Below, in pieces: positions 15,460 through 23,979 of a stretch of 40,726 nucleotides of DNA. The DNA lies in contig NZ_JANEZT010000010.1 in the NCBI RefSeq assembly GCF_025403405.1, positions 1 to 40,726 of the forward strand, given 5' to 3'. The notes under the pieces were generated by a model. That model did no database searches. It saw only the letters and a program-made list of their open reading frames with translations, and was not told the origin of the DNA. Position 1 is the stretch's first letter. The number at the start of each line of letters is the position of its first letter. Both the position numbers and the translations under genes were made by a program. This DNA comes from Frankia tisae (GTDB taxonomy: Bacteria > Actinomycetota > Actinomycetes > Frankiales > Frankiaceae).

Positions 15460-16311
15460 ATGCGTCTGCACGTGGGATGCGCGATGTGGACGCACAAGTC
15501 GTGGCAGGGGCGTTTCCTCGCGCATCCGCTCCCGGCGCACGAACGGTTGCGGCACTATGCGGGCTGGTGCAATGCGGTCGAAGGGAACACGACGTTCTAC
15601 GCGACTCCGGCTCGGGACACCGTGGCCTCATGGGCGCAGCAGACCGATTCCGACTTCCGGTTCGTACTCAAGCTGCCGAAGGTCATCACGCACGAACGCC
15701 GGCTGACCGGCGTCGACGAGGCCCTGCACGACTTCCTGGCGGCGATCGAGCCGCTCGGTCCGCGGGCCCATGCCCTCTGGATACAGCTTCCCGGAGCCTT
15801 CGCCCCCGCCGACGTCCCCGCGTTGGCCCGTTTTCTGGGCCGGCTCCCCGGGTCCCACCGGTACGCCGTCGAGGTCCGCCACCCCGCATTCTTCGACGAT
15901 CCTCGGGCCGTGCGGATGCTTGAAGCGGCACTCGCCGTCGCGGCTGCCGAATGGATTCCCTTCGACACCACCGCCTTCTTCCAGAGCCCGCCGACCAGCG
16001 ATGCCGAACGAGACGCCTGGGCCAAGAAGCCGCGCGTGCCGCTGCGATCGGTCGCGTTGACCGACCGGCCCATCGTCCGTTACCTCGGCCGCGACGCCTG
16101 TGCGCGGACGGTCGAAGGCTGGCAGCGCTGGATCGACATCACCGTCGGGTGGCTGCACGAGGGCCGCTCCCCCACCGTCTTCATCCACACACCGGACAAC
16201 GCCGACGCGCCGGAACTCGCCCGCCGCTTCCACGACGACGTGCGGGCACGCCTCCCCGAGCTGGAGCCCCTGCCGCAGCCGATGCCGGCCGAGCCACCGA
16301 CCCTCTTCTGA
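15460..16311 (+). CDS. DUF72 family protein (second copy)
   Basis: 283-residue DUF72 protein starting MRLHVGCAMWTHKSWQ at an ATG with GGAGGGAG upstream. Conserved blocks include YAGWCNAVEGNTTFYATP, FVLKLPKVITHERRL, ALWIQLPGAFAP, YAVEVRHPAFFDD and FIHTPDNADAPELA. It is only distantly similar to the DUF72 protein at 12127-12870 and represents a different subfamily: a longer insert and no GTSGWSY block, with GCAMW in its place. Function is unknown. Confidence 0.88.
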   Translation: MRLHVGCAMWTHKSWQGRFLAHPLPAHERLRHYAGWCNAVEGNTTFYATPARDTVASWAQQTDSDFRFVLKLPKVITHERRLTGVDEALHDFLAAIEPLGPRAHALWIQLPGAFAPADVPALARFLGRLPGSHRYAVEVRHPAFFDDPRAVRMLEAALAVAAAEWIPFDTTAFFQSPPTSDAERDAWAKKPRVPLRSVALTDRPIVRYLGRDACARTVEGWQRWIDITVGWLHEGRSPTVFIHTPDNADAPELARRFHDDVRARLPELEPLPQPMPAEPPTLF

Positions 16312-16485
16312 CGCGGGGCATCAACACCGACCCGGGCTGTACAACGAACCTTTGTTACCCAACCGTGAAATACCGAGGCCGGACCACTGCCAATGGCCTT
16401 CGATATCCATTTTCCCGGGGACGGGGCCCGATTCTCTGTGCAACGATGCCGGTACCGGATCTTCCGATAGCCAGGGGGCGTTCAC

Positions 16486-16899
16486 ATGAGTGGTGTCACG
16501 AATCTGACCGTACTCGTCGACGACGAGCCGGCACCGAATGGTTGGACCAAGATCGGCAAGGACCTCAACGCGGGCGCTGGCGGCGCCTACCTGTATTTCG
16601 CGTACGAGAAGGGTGCCGGCGCTCCTATCACCGACATTATCTTCCTGTTGAGCAAGGACGAGCCGGCCCCGTCGAGCTATCACCGTATCGATGTCGACCT
16701 GAACAAGGGCGCCGGCGGTGCCTACATCTACACCGCCTTCAGCCGTGAGGCCCATCTGGGCAGCCCGATCGAGGATCTTGATGTCATTCTCGGCGACAAC
16801 AGCGGAATTCAGCCGCAGGCGCCGTGGCGACGCATCGACGTCGACCTGAACAAGGGCGCCGGCGGCAAGTATGTCTACCTGGTGTACCGGAACGCCTGA
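16486..16899 (+). CDS. Three-repeat MABP-like beta-prism protein
   Basis: 137-residue protein built from three copies of one motif. The copies are at residues 19-40 (GW..I..DLNAGAGGAYLY), 64-85 (DLNKGAGGAYIY) and 113-134 (DLNKGAGGKYVY). Each is preceded by a strand of the type PI-x-D-(I/L)-x-(V/F)-L. This DLNKGAGG-x-YIYL signature is what I know from the MABP domain of eukaryotic MVB12 and DENN proteins, a membrane-associating beta-prism also found in some bacterial proteins. There is no signal peptide or membrane helix. AGGGGG lies 7 nt before the ATG. It is a monocistronic gene of unknown role; lipid or membrane binding is inferred. Confidence 0.8.
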   Translation: MSGVTNLTVLVDDEPAPNGWTKIGKDLNAGAGGAYLYFAYEKGAGAPITDIIFLLSKDEPAPSSYHRIDVDLNKGAGGAYIYTAFSREAHLGSPIEDLDVILGDNSGIQPQAPWRRIDVDLNKGAGGKYVYLVYRNA

Positions 16900-17072
16900 G
16901 GATTCACCCCGCCGAGCACTGCGGCCGAGTCCGCGGTCTACCCACCACGGACAGGCGGTCCGCTGACACGGCCCGGGCGGCCGCGTACGTGCGATGCCCC
17001 TCCCAGCCTGGGGAAAACGGGCGGGGAGGGGTCACCGGCCAACGCCGTGTCCGCTCCGGGCCCGTCCAGGGC

Positions 17073-17302
17073 TCAGAAGCCGAGGCTGCACCCGACGATC
17101 TCTTTCATGATCTCGTTGGTGCCGGCCCAGATCTTCGTGACCCGTCCGTCCATCCAGGCCTGAGCGGCGCGGTACTCGGTCAGTAGCCGTTGGTGATGAA
17201 GGTCTTCGACCCGTCGATGGCGACGCCAGGACCGAGGAAGCCCGCGCGCCCCGCCTCCCGCAACAATATGTGATCTTCCCCGTACAGGGTGCGTTCCACG
17301 TC
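17073..17302 (-). pseudogene. Acyl-CoA dehydrogenase, reduced to three joined fragments
   Basis: Read on the minus strand from about 17302, RTLYGEDHILLREAGRAGFL is the N-terminal helix of an acyl-CoA dehydrogenase. It runs directly into DGSKTFITNGY, normally roughly 100 residues later. That block stops at a TGA, and in another frame LTEYRAAQAWMDGRVTKIWA continues with GTNEIMKEIVGCSLGF, the normal C-terminus. So one internal segment is missing in frame and a second, larger one is missing with a frameshift. The second junction lies at a GGCTAC-like string that occurs in both TNGY and the GYGYL block of intact enzymes, suggesting short-homology deletion. Confidence 0.85.
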
Positions 17303-17586
17303 CGACCTCCCAACCGTTGCGGGTGCCGCCCCGTCGCGGACCCGCGCTGGCGCGACGCCCCGGGGATCCGAAGGCGATCTCCATCCGCGACGTTGATAGC
17401 TGACTGAGTTATATACGAAGCGTGCGCCTGCCGCAGTGGCGAATCGGGCCCCGGTGGCGCGGCCAGGTGACCTCGACGGTCGATCGGAGCGCAGCCACCT
17501 GCGGCGAGCGACTACCGTCGGACCCAGGCCCCCGCTTGGCACCAGGGCCGATGCCCGGACGGACCGGGCGCTGTAGGGGGATGCGG

Positions 17587-19476
17587 ATGAACTCGACCAC
17601 TGGATCTGACCACGCGACGGAGCTGGCCGACGCCGGGAACCCGGACCAGGTGGGTAACCCGGACGACGCCGGGAATCTCGCCGAGGTGAGGAACCCGGAC
17701 CCGGGCCAGGCCGCCGTCGTGACGGCTGACGTGACCGCCGACGTGACCGCCGACCAGGCCACCGACCAGGCCGCCGTCGTGGCCGCCGAGGCGGGCACTG
17801 ACGTGGCCGGCTTCGCCGAGCTGGCGCTACGGCCCGCGCTGTTGCGCAGCCTCGCCGCCCTCGGCTACGAGGAGCCGACGCCGATCCAGCGGGAGGCCGT
17901 TCCACCTCTGCTCGCGGGTCGTGACCTGCTCGGCCAGGCTGCGACCGGCACCGGGAAGACGGCCGCGTTCGCGCTCCCCCTGTTGCACCGCCTGACGGAC
18001 GACCGCGACGGCAACAACGGCCCGCAGGCCCTCGTCCTCGTCCCGACCCGGGAACTCGCCGTCCAGGTGTCCGAGGCGATCCACCGGTATGGTCGGGATC
18101 TTGGCGCCCGGGTCCTGCCGGTGTATGGCGGGGCCCCGATCGGCCGGCAGGTACGCGCGTTGGTGCAGGGGATCGACGTGGTGGTCGCCACACCTGGGCG
18201 CGCGCTCGATCACATGGGCCGCGGGACGCTCCGCCTCGACAACCTCCACACCGTCGTCCTGGACGAGGCCGACGAGATGCTCGACATGGGCTTCGCCGAG
18301 GACATCGAGGCGATCCTGGAGCAGGCCCCGCCGGGCCGCCAGACCGTGCTGTTCTCGGCGACGTTACCGCCACGCATGAACGAGATCGCCCGTCGTCACC
18401 TGCGCGATCCGGTCCGCATCCAGATCGGCCGCGCGGCGCCGGAGCCGGGCGCGGCGCCGCTCGTTCGGCAGGTCTCCTACGTCGTCCCGCGGGCGTACAA
18501 GACGGCGGCGCTGGGCCGCATCCTCGACGTCGAGGCACCCCGATCGGCAATCGTGTTCTGCCGCACCCGGGAGGAGGTCGACCAGCTCGCCGACTCGCTC
18601 AACGGCCGCGGCTACCGGGCCGAGTCGTTGCACGGCGGGATGAGCCAGGAGCAGCGGGAGCGCGTGATGGAGCGCCTGCGCACAGGAACGGCCGATCTAC
18701 TCGTCGCGACCGACGTCGCCGCCCGCGGCCTGGACTTCGAGCAGCTCACGCACGTGGTGAACTACAGCGTCCCGTCGGCGCCCGACTCCTATGTCCACCG
18801 GATCGGCCGGGTCGGGCGGGCCGGCCGCGAGGGGGTGGCCATCACCCTGGCCGAGCCGCGCGAGCACCGGATGCTCAAGACGATCGAACGGGTCACCCGG
18901 CAGCGGATCGCCGTCGAGAAGGTGCCCACCGTCGCCGATCTGCACGCCCGACGGCTGGAGATGACCCGGGCGGCGCTGCAGGAGAGCCTGCTCGAGGACG
19001 ATCTGGAACGATTCCGGGTCGTCGTCGAGACCCTCACCGACGAGTTCGATCCCATGGAGATCGCGCTCGCCGCAGTGAAGCTCGCCCACGACGCCAGCCA
19101 CGTGCCGGACGGCGACGACGACATCCCCGACCTGCCACCCACGACCGGTGGGCGCGGCGAACGGGCCGGCCGCGACAGCGCCGGCCGCGACAGCGCCGGC
19201 CGCCGCGACCGGCGGCCACGGCCGACGAGCGGTGGCATGGCCCGGTTGTTCGTCGGCGCGGGCCGCGGCGCCGGCGTCCGGCCGCAGGACCTCGTCGGCG
19301 CGATCACCGGGGAGACCCAGCTATCGGGCCGCGACATCGGCGCCATCGAGATCGCTCAGCGGTTCTCGCTCGTCGAGGTTCCCGACGGCGCAGCCGACGA
19401 GGTGATCGCGTCGCTGCGGGGAACCACCATCAAGGGTCGTCGGGTCGCCATCCGCCGCGAGCGCCAGGAGATGTAG
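17587..19476 (+). CDS. DEAD-box RNA helicase with DbpA-type RNA-binding domain
   Basis: 629-residue ATP-dependent RNA helicase of the DeaD/CsdA type. An acidic low-complexity tail of about 75 residues (repeats such as NPDxxGN and ADVTADVTADQATDQ) precedes the core. Motifs: Q motif PTPIQ (97-101), Walker A ATGTGKT, Ia PTRELAVQ, Ib TPGRALDH, DEAD at 226-229, SAT, V ATDVAARGLD, and VI HRIGRVGRAGR. After an Asp/Gly/Arg-rich linker, the last about 75 residues (ARLFVGAGR ... GTTIKGRRVAIRR) form the DbpA RNA-binding domain. ATG 17587 has AGGGGG 6 nt upstream and is preferred over ATG 17581. Likely roles are ribosome assembly and cold adaptation. Confidence 0.95.
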   Translation: MNSTTGSDHATELADAGNPDQVGNPDDAGNLAEVRNPDPGQAAVVTADVTADVTADQATDQAAVVAAEAGTDVAGFAELALRPALLRSLAALGYEEPTPIQREAVPPLLAGRDLLGQAATGTGKTAAFALPLLHRLTDDRDGNNGPQALVLVPTRELAVQVSEAIHRYGRDLGARVLPVYGGAPIGRQVRALVQGIDVVVATPGRALDHMGRGTLRLDNLHTVVLDEADEMLDMGFAEDIEAILEQAPPGRQTVLFSATLPPRMNEIARRHLRDPVRIQIGRAAPEPGAAPLVRQVSYVVPRAYKTAALGRILDVEAPRSAIVFCRTREEVDQLADSLNGRGYRAESLHGGMSQEQRERVMERLRTGTADLLVATDVAARGLDFEQLTHVVNYSVPSAPDSYVHRIGRVGRAGREGVAITLAEPREHRMLKTIERVTRQRIAVEKVPTVADLHARRLEMTRAALQESLLEDDLERFRVVVETLTDEFDPMEIALAAVKLAHDASHVPDGDDDIPDLPPTTGGRGERAGRDSAGRDSAGRRDRRPRPTSGGMARLFVGAGRGAGVRPQDLVGAITGETQLSGRDIGAIEIAQRFSLVEVPDGAADEVIASLRGTTIKGRRVAIRRERQEM

Positions 19477-19499
19477 CCGGCGCCCGCGGCGGGGCCGAG

Positions 19500-19529
19500 C
19501 CCGGGGCTGGCGGGCCCGGGGCTGGCGGG
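19500..19529 (+). repeat. 15-bp tandem duplication between converging genes
   Basis: Two perfect copies of CCCGGGGCTGGCGGG in the 63-bp gap between the helicase and the minus-strand thiolase gene. Its GGGCCC/CCCGGG content could fold, but there is no T-tract, so a terminator function is only possible. Confidence 0.7.
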
Positions 19530-19539
19530 CCCGCTGCTC

Positions 19540-20670
19540 TTACGAGCCGGTGAGCAGCATCGCGCCGGTGAAGGGGCCGACCGCGTTGGCCCACAGCGCG
19601 ACCTCGGCGTCGGCGACCTGGCGCTCGCCCGACTGGCCGCCGCGCAGTTGCCGGGTGGCCTCGATGCAGAAGTTCGCGCCGTGGCGGCGGCCCACGTTGC
19701 ACGCGCCGCCGTCGGTGTTCGTGGGCAGCGCGCCGGTGAGGCTCGTCCCGCCGCTGCTGACGAAGGGACCGGCCTGCCCCGGCTCGCAGACCCCCAGCGC
19801 CTCCAGCCACTGCAGGGTGATGACGCTGAAGCCGTCGTAGAGCTGGGCGCAGTCCAGGTCGGCGGCGGTCAGCTCGGTGCGCGACCACAGCTCCTGCAGG
19901 CAGTGCACCGGGGACGTCCGGACCATGTCGGGCAGCAGCTCGAAGGTCATGTCGTGGGTGGCCGAGAGCGCGGTCGCCTCGACGAACACCGGCTTCTGGC
20001 GCAGGTCACGGGCCCGCTCCTCGGTGGTGAAGATGACGGCCGCACCCGAGTCGCAGGGGTAGTCGCAGTCGAGCAGCCGCAGCGGCTTGCTGATGTAGGG
20101 CGCGGCGAGGTAGTCCTCGGCCGTCAGCGGCTCCCGCATCAGCGCCTCGGGGTTCTTCGCGGCGTAGCCGCGCTGGGTGACGGCGAAGTTCGCGAAGTCC
20201 TCCTCGGTCGCGTCGGACTCGTGCAGGTAGCGGTTGGTCAGCAGACCCGCCCACTGTGCCGGCATCAGGTCGCCGAACGGGTGCTGGAACTGCGCGTCGA
20301 AGGCCATCCCGGTCCCGCCGGCCCACAGGTTGGCCCGGCTCGGCTGCTGCAGGATCACCCGCATGGCCACCACCGTGTCGGCCTGGCCGCTGGCGACCGC
20401 GTGGGCGGCATGGATGGCCGGGCTGATGAACGCCGGCGAGATGCCGACGTCGAGATGCCAGCGCAGCGGCGAGAAGCCGAGCATGTGCGCGAAGTCGATC
20501 GGGTTGCCGCCCCAGGTGGTCAGCCCGTCGATGTCGGCGGATTCGAGACCGGCGTCCGCGAGGGCGGCCCGCGCAGCCTGGGCGGCATGGTGGCGTTCGC
20601 TCAACCCCGTGCGACGCCCGGCGTCGGAGTAGCCGACGCCGACGATCGCGACCCGGCGCCCGGCCATCAC
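19540..20670 (-). CDS. Thiolase-like lipid-transfer (Ltp/SCP-x) family protein
   Basis: 376-residue thiolase-fold protein of the SCP-x/Ltp type. It starts AIVGVGYSDAGRRTG and has ALADAGLESADIDGL, the dimer-interface region, and the C-terminal block GGACNVGRRHGANFCIEATR. The usual nucleophilic Cys of degradative thiolases is not evident in the N-terminal half, as in Ltp2-type retro-aldolases. It is coupled to a DUF35 zinc-ribbon protein by a 4-nt GTGA overlap; such pairs act together in steroid or branched side-chain degradation. The start is GTG 20670, with GGGGAG 8 nt upstream, or the adjacent ATG 20667. The substrate is not identifiable. Confidence 0.87.
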   Translation of the reverse strand: MMAGRRVAIVGVGYSDAGRRTGLSERHHAAQAARAALADAGLESADIDGLTTWGGNPIDFAHMLGFSPLRWHLDVGISPAFISPAIHAAHAVASGQADTVVAMRVILQQPSRANLWAGGTGMAFDAQFQHPFGDLMPAQWAGLLTNRYLHESDATEEDFANFAVTQRGYAAKNPEALMREPLTAEDYLAAPYISKPLRLLDCDYPCDSGAAVIFTTEERARDLRQKPVFVEATALSATHDMTFELLPDMVRTSPVHCLQELWSRTELTAADLDCAQLYDGFSVITLQWLEALGVCEPGQAGPFVSSGGTSLTGALPTNTDGGACNVGRRHGANFCIEATRQLRGGQSGERQVADAEVALWANAVGPFTGAMLLTGS

Positions 20671-21110
20671 GCGAGGCTCCCCGCGGGCGCGAACACCGGG
20701 ATCGTGAGGTCCGGGGAGAGGTCCTCGAAGGTGACCTCGACCGGCATCCCGAACCGCACGTCGGGCTCGGCGATCCCCACCAGGTTGGACAGCATCCGCA
20801 GGTCGGCCTGCTCGGCGAGCTCGATCGACGCGAGCAGGTAGGGAACCCGGTCGGCGAAGAACGGATGGAACGCCCGGCGCGTCTCGGTGAAGCTGTACAC
20901 CGAACCCCGCCCGGACACCGGCTCGAACGCCAGGCGGAAGGAGCCGCAGCGCCGGCAGACCGGCCGCGGGAGGTGGATGAACAGACCGCAGTCCTGGCAG
21001 CGCTGGAGCTCCAGCCTGCGCTCCCGCGCCGCGGCCCAGAACGGCGCGCTCAACGCGTCGATCACCATCTCGGGGGGCGCGGGCCTCACTAAATCTGCCT
21101 GCTGCGTCAT
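20667..21110 (-). CDS. DUF35 OB-fold/zinc-ribbon acyl-CoA-associated protein
   Basis: 147-residue DUF35 protein. An N-terminal helix (APFWAAARERRLELQRC) leads into a rubredoxin-like zinc ribbon with CQDCG and CRRCG. An OB-fold follows (GRGSVYSFTETRRAFHPFF, then VPYLLASIELAE and FGMPVEVTFEDL). Such proteins pair with Ltp-type thiolases, and this one overlaps its partner by 4 nt. ATG 21110 begins MTQQADLV; a longer reading from 21179 is Arg/Pro-rich and not conserved. It probably forms a heteromeric thiolase or aldolase complex with the downstream product. Confidence 0.9.
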   Translation of the reverse strand: MTQQADLVRPAPPEMVIDALSAPFWAAARERRLELQRCQDCGLFIHLPRPVCRRCGSFRLAFEPVSGRGSVYSFTETRRAFHPFFADRVPYLLASIELAEQADLRMLSNLVGIAEPDVRFGMPVEVTFEDLSPDLTIPVFAPAGSLA

Positions 21111-21325
21111 GTCAGCTTCGTCCTCTCGCCTCGGGCGCCGGGGGCGGCTCGGCCTGGGACCAGAAGACCATGGCAGCAACCGCCCCGTCAGCGCGCCGAA
21201 GACAGCCCACGCCGATCATGACCGACGACAGCGTTGCCGGCACTTGCTCCCACAGGCACCGTAGTTCGGCGCGTCGTCCCCGAGCAAGGAGCCCGCCACA
21301 CCGCGGACCCGCCGATGCACCGGCG

Positions 21326-21733
21326 TCAGGGCGCGAGCTGTTCCACGCTGGCCCCGACGGCCTTGTACGTCACGGCGGCCCGCTGGTCCAGGCTCAGCAG
21401 GGTCGCCCGGTGCTCGGCGGCGGTGAAGGCGATCAGGGCGTCATAGGCGGGCCCGCCGAGGATCTGACTGGTTGCCAACCTGGCGAGGAGGTCCCGGTAG
21501 CCGGCGTCCGACAGGGGCAGGAACGGATCGGGGAACCGCTCGGCGAGGAACGTGTGCACGAGCGATGGCTGGGCCCGGTGCGGTGGAGGCAGACGGGTCA
21601 GGACGGAGTAGGACTCGACCGCCGCGTGCGCGATCAGCCGCGGCCGCGTGGCCAGGGCCTTGCGGGCGAGGGTGTGGTGCTCGTGCCAGCTCGCGAAGGC
21701 GGCCACCACGACGCTCGAGTCGACCGCGTTCAC
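21326..21733 (-). CDS. PIN-domain toxin (VapC-like)
   Basis: 135-residue PIN-domain ribonuclease, the likely toxin. Conserved acidic residues are in VDSSVVVAAF (first Asp), HAAVESYSVLTRLP (Glu), and GPAYDALIAFTA and LLSLDQRA (C-terminal Asps). The GTG at 21733 overlaps the antitoxin stop by 4 nt (GTGA), the normal antitoxin-first order. An Mg-dependent RNase acting on tRNA or mRNA is expected from the family. Confidence 0.92.
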   Translation of the reverse strand: MNAVDSSVVVAAFASWHEHHTLARKALATRPRLIAHAAVESYSVLTRLPPPHRAQPSLVHTFLAERFPDPFLPLSDAGYRDLLARLATSQILGGPAYDALIAFTAAEHRATLLSLDQRAAVTYKAVGASVEQLAP

Positions 21734-21975
21734 CGCCGGGTCCGTTCCAGCGTCTCGCGCACCTGGTCGGCGGTCAGGACCGGCATGTCGACGTCCGCCA
21801 CGGCGACCACGCCGTCGCCTTCGTCGACGAGCGTCATCGGCGTGGGTGCCGGCACGATCTCCAGCCGTCCGTCCCGTTCGGCGATCTCCAGCGGCTGGCC
21901 GGCCGTGAGGCCGAGCGCGTCGCGCAACGCCTTCGGAATCACGACCCGCCCGGCAGCATCGATGGCAGTTCGCAT
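21730..21975 (-). CDS. AbrB/SpoVT-type antitoxin
   Basis: 81-residue swapped-hairpin AbrB/MazE-like DNA-binding protein: MRTAIDAAGRVVIPKALRDA followed by LGLTAGQPLEIAERDGRLEI. The C-terminal about 30 residues (DMPVLTADQVRETLERTRR) should wrap the PIN toxin. It is encoded directly before the toxin, and this pair is likely autoregulated through the region at 21976-22022. A complete, apparently functional toxin-antitoxin module. Confidence 0.92.
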   Translation of the reverse strand: MRTAIDAAGRVVIPKALRDALGLTAGQPLEIAERDGRLEIVPAPTPMTLVDEGDGVVAVADVDMPVLTADQVRETLERTRR

Positions 21976-22022
21976 GCCATAAATCTACCATTCTCCGACC
22001 GTGACGGGTCCGCGAATCTGGA

Positions 22023-22787
22023 TCACCGCTCGGCCACGTCGTAGCGGCCGGCGATCCCGGTGGCGAGCAGTTCCAGGCCCAGGCGGAATCCCCGCTCGTC
22101 GGCTCCCAGCACGCTCTCGATGTCGGCCAGCCGGCTGAGCTGGGGGTACTCGTCGGCGGGAAGCCGCCTGTCGTGGGTCGGCGCCGCGGCCGGGGCGCCG
22201 CTGACCCCGCTGGCCCCGCTGGCCGCGCTGGCCGCGATAGCGGATCGCGCCGCGTGCTCGAAGGCGACGAAGGAGCGGGTGTAGTTGAAGCAGACGTTGT
22301 AGACCTCAGCGGCATCGACCAGGGGCAGGCCGGCGCGCATCAGCAGCCCGATACCGGTGTCGAGCCGGCGGAGCTGGGCGGGGGTGAGGGCCGCTCGGAT
22401 CACGAAGGTGGGGGCGTACAGCACCACCTCGCGGTAGACCGGGAAGCTCTCCATCAGGTCCCGGTAGGCGGTGAAGTAGGTGATGAGTTCGTCGCGCCAG
22501 GGGCCGTCCCCCGCGGGCGGCAGCTGGCGGTGCAGGTCGGACATCACCTGGTCCGCCAGGGCAGCGAGCAGGTCGTCCTTGGTGTCGAAGTACCGGTAGA
22601 CGCTCATCACGCCGCAGCCGAGCCGCCTGGCCAGCGCCGGCATGCTCAGCCGGGCTAGGCCGTCGTGCGCGGCGAGGTCCCGCGCGGCCGCGACGATCTC
22701 GCCGCTGCTCAGCGAGCCGCGCTCCCGCCGGCGTCGCCCGGCGGTCGGCGGCTGGATGCCTTCGGCGGATTCACGCACGCCCGCCAT
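22023..22787 (-). CDS. TetR-family regulator
   Basis: 254-residue TetR-type repressor. The N-terminal helix-turn-helix is LSMPALARRLGCGVMSVYRYF followed by DTKDDLLAALADQ. The large C-terminal ligand domain contains an Ala/Ser/Gly-rich insert (about 190-205) that is probably a loop. ATG 22787 is preceded by CGGAG; a GTG at 22820 would add 11 residues. It lies downstream of the UGSC operon in the same direction, with a roughly 100-bp gap that holds a 20-bp imperfect direct repeat (CCGCCCGAAGG..TGCGC at about 22802-22840). The target is unknown. Confidence 0.88.
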   Translation of the reverse strand: MAGVRESAEGIQPPTAGRRRRERGSLSSGEIVAAARDLAAHDGLARLSMPALARRLGCGVMSVYRYFDTKDDLLAALADQVMSDLHRQLPPAGDGPWRDELITYFTAYRDLMESFPVYREVVLYAPTFVIRAALTPAQLRRLDTGIGLLMRAGLPLVDAAEVYNVCFNYTRSFVAFEHAARSAIAASAASGASGVSGAPAAAPTHDRRLPADEYPQLSRLADIESVLGADERGFRLGLELLATGIAGRYDVAER

Positions 22788-22890
22788 TGTCGGGGCTCCG
22801 CCCGAAGGGTGCGCTGTCACGGCCCCGCCCGAAGGCTGCGCCGCGCCGGACCGCCAGGTCTGGCGGGCGCGCCCCGGGCGGGGCCGGAAG

Positions 22891-23979
22891 TCACGGGCGG
22901 ACGGGCCGGGTCTGGGTGATCGTCGTGCCCCAGCTGTGCAGCGCGGCCCCGTGCAGACCGCCGAGCCCGCCCGCGACCATCACGAGGACGTCCTCGGGCC
23001 GGCGGGTGAGCGGGACCCGCCCGCGCGCGTCCACCCACCCGATGTCCTCATACTGGCGCTGATGCTGGCGGGGGAACTCCGACAGCGGGATGGAGGCGTG
23101 CTCCCACAGGATGCGGCGCACGTCGTCGACGTCCGGGTACGCCCTGCCGACGAGCGCGGCCCAGACCGGGTTGAGCGCGATGACGACCTCGGCGAACGAA
23201 AGCTGGACAAGGTAGCCGTTGGCCCCGGGATGGGCCAGCGCGCGCCCGACGAACTCGAGCAGCACGTCGGCGTCGGTGGCCACCACCTCGCAGATGTTGG
23301 CCGTCCCCATCGTGCCGAACGCCGTCACCGCGTCGCCCGCCGCGCCGCGGCGCTCGGCGAGCGGCGCCCACGGCGAGCGTTCCTCCCATTCCCCGAAGAC
23401 GATGCCGCTGACCCGGCCGGGCTGGCCGAACGTGCTCTGCGAGGTGACGCCGACCCGCTGGCCGGCGACGTTGCGCATGACCAGCTGCAGCGCGCGCCCG
23501 ATCGACGCCGCCCGCCCGTCCGCCCCACCGAGGCAACCGGCGCCGAACGGGATGCCCAGCGCGTGCCGCTGCGCACCGTTGACGATCAGGGCGGTGGTCA
23601 CCGACCCGGTCGTGGCGTTCAGGGCGTGCAGCTCGTAGCCGGGATCGGCGACGGCCTCCACCGCGGCGCGCAGCAACGGCAGCGCGGCGGGCGGCGCGCC
23701 GGCCATCACCGCGTTGACGGCGAGCTTCTCCGCGGTGACGGCAGCCTGGGACGGCGGCAGCACGCCGATCACCTCGTCCGGCGGCGTCCCCCACTCGGCG
23801 AGGTAACGCGCCACCCGCTCGGGCGTGGGCGGCACCAGCGGCAGCCCGTCGCTCCAGCCGCGCTCGCGCGCGAGGGCGTCGAAGGCCTCCTGGTCGGCGG
23901 GCACCTCGTGGACCACGCTCGACAGCGCCGGGGGCGCGGACCTCGGGGTGCCCACGGTCGCCGTGGTCGCCGTGGTCAT
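22891..23979 (-). CDS. Conserved hypothetical partner of UGSC-family protein
   Basis: 362-residue protein I recognise only as the usual companion of UGSC-family (seleno)proteins. Notable blocks are WSDGLPLVPPTPERVARYL, VMAGAPPAALPLLRAAVEAV, LNATTGSVTTALIVNG, IPFGAGCLGGADGRAASIGR and TFGQPGRVSGIVFGE. There is no signal peptide or obvious membrane helix; single Cys residues occur in GAGCLGG and ANICEVV. ATG 23979 overlaps the upstream UGSC gene's stop (ATGA). The biochemical role is unknown; thiol or metal redox chemistry is inferred from the partner. Confidence 0.75.
   Translation of the reverse strand: MTTATTATVGTPRSAPPALSSVVHEVPADQEAFDALARERGWSDGLPLVPPTPERVARYLAEWGTPPDEVIGVLPPSQAAVTAEKLAVNAVMAGAPPAALPLLRAAVEAVADPGYELHALNATTGSVTTALIVNGAQRHALGIPFGAGCLGGADGRAASIGRALQLVMRNVAGQRVGVTSQSTFGQPGRVSGIVFGEWEERSPWAPLAERRGAAGDAVTAFGTMGTANICEVVATDADVLLEFVGRALAHPGANGYLVQLSFAEVVIALNPVWAALVGRAYPDVDDVRRILWEHASIPLSEFPRQHQRQYEDIGWVDARGRVPLTRRPEDVLVMVAGGLGGLHGAALHSWGTTITQTRPVRP

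Noticed and set aside
14082-16311. Prophage
   Set aside because: Only one phage-head-like orphan is seen. No integrase, capsid, terminase, tail or lysis genes are present.
19477-19539. Intrinsic terminator between helicase and thiolase genes
   Set aside because: The GC-rich tandem duplication can fold, but there is no clean stem-loop with a T-run, so I list only the repeat.
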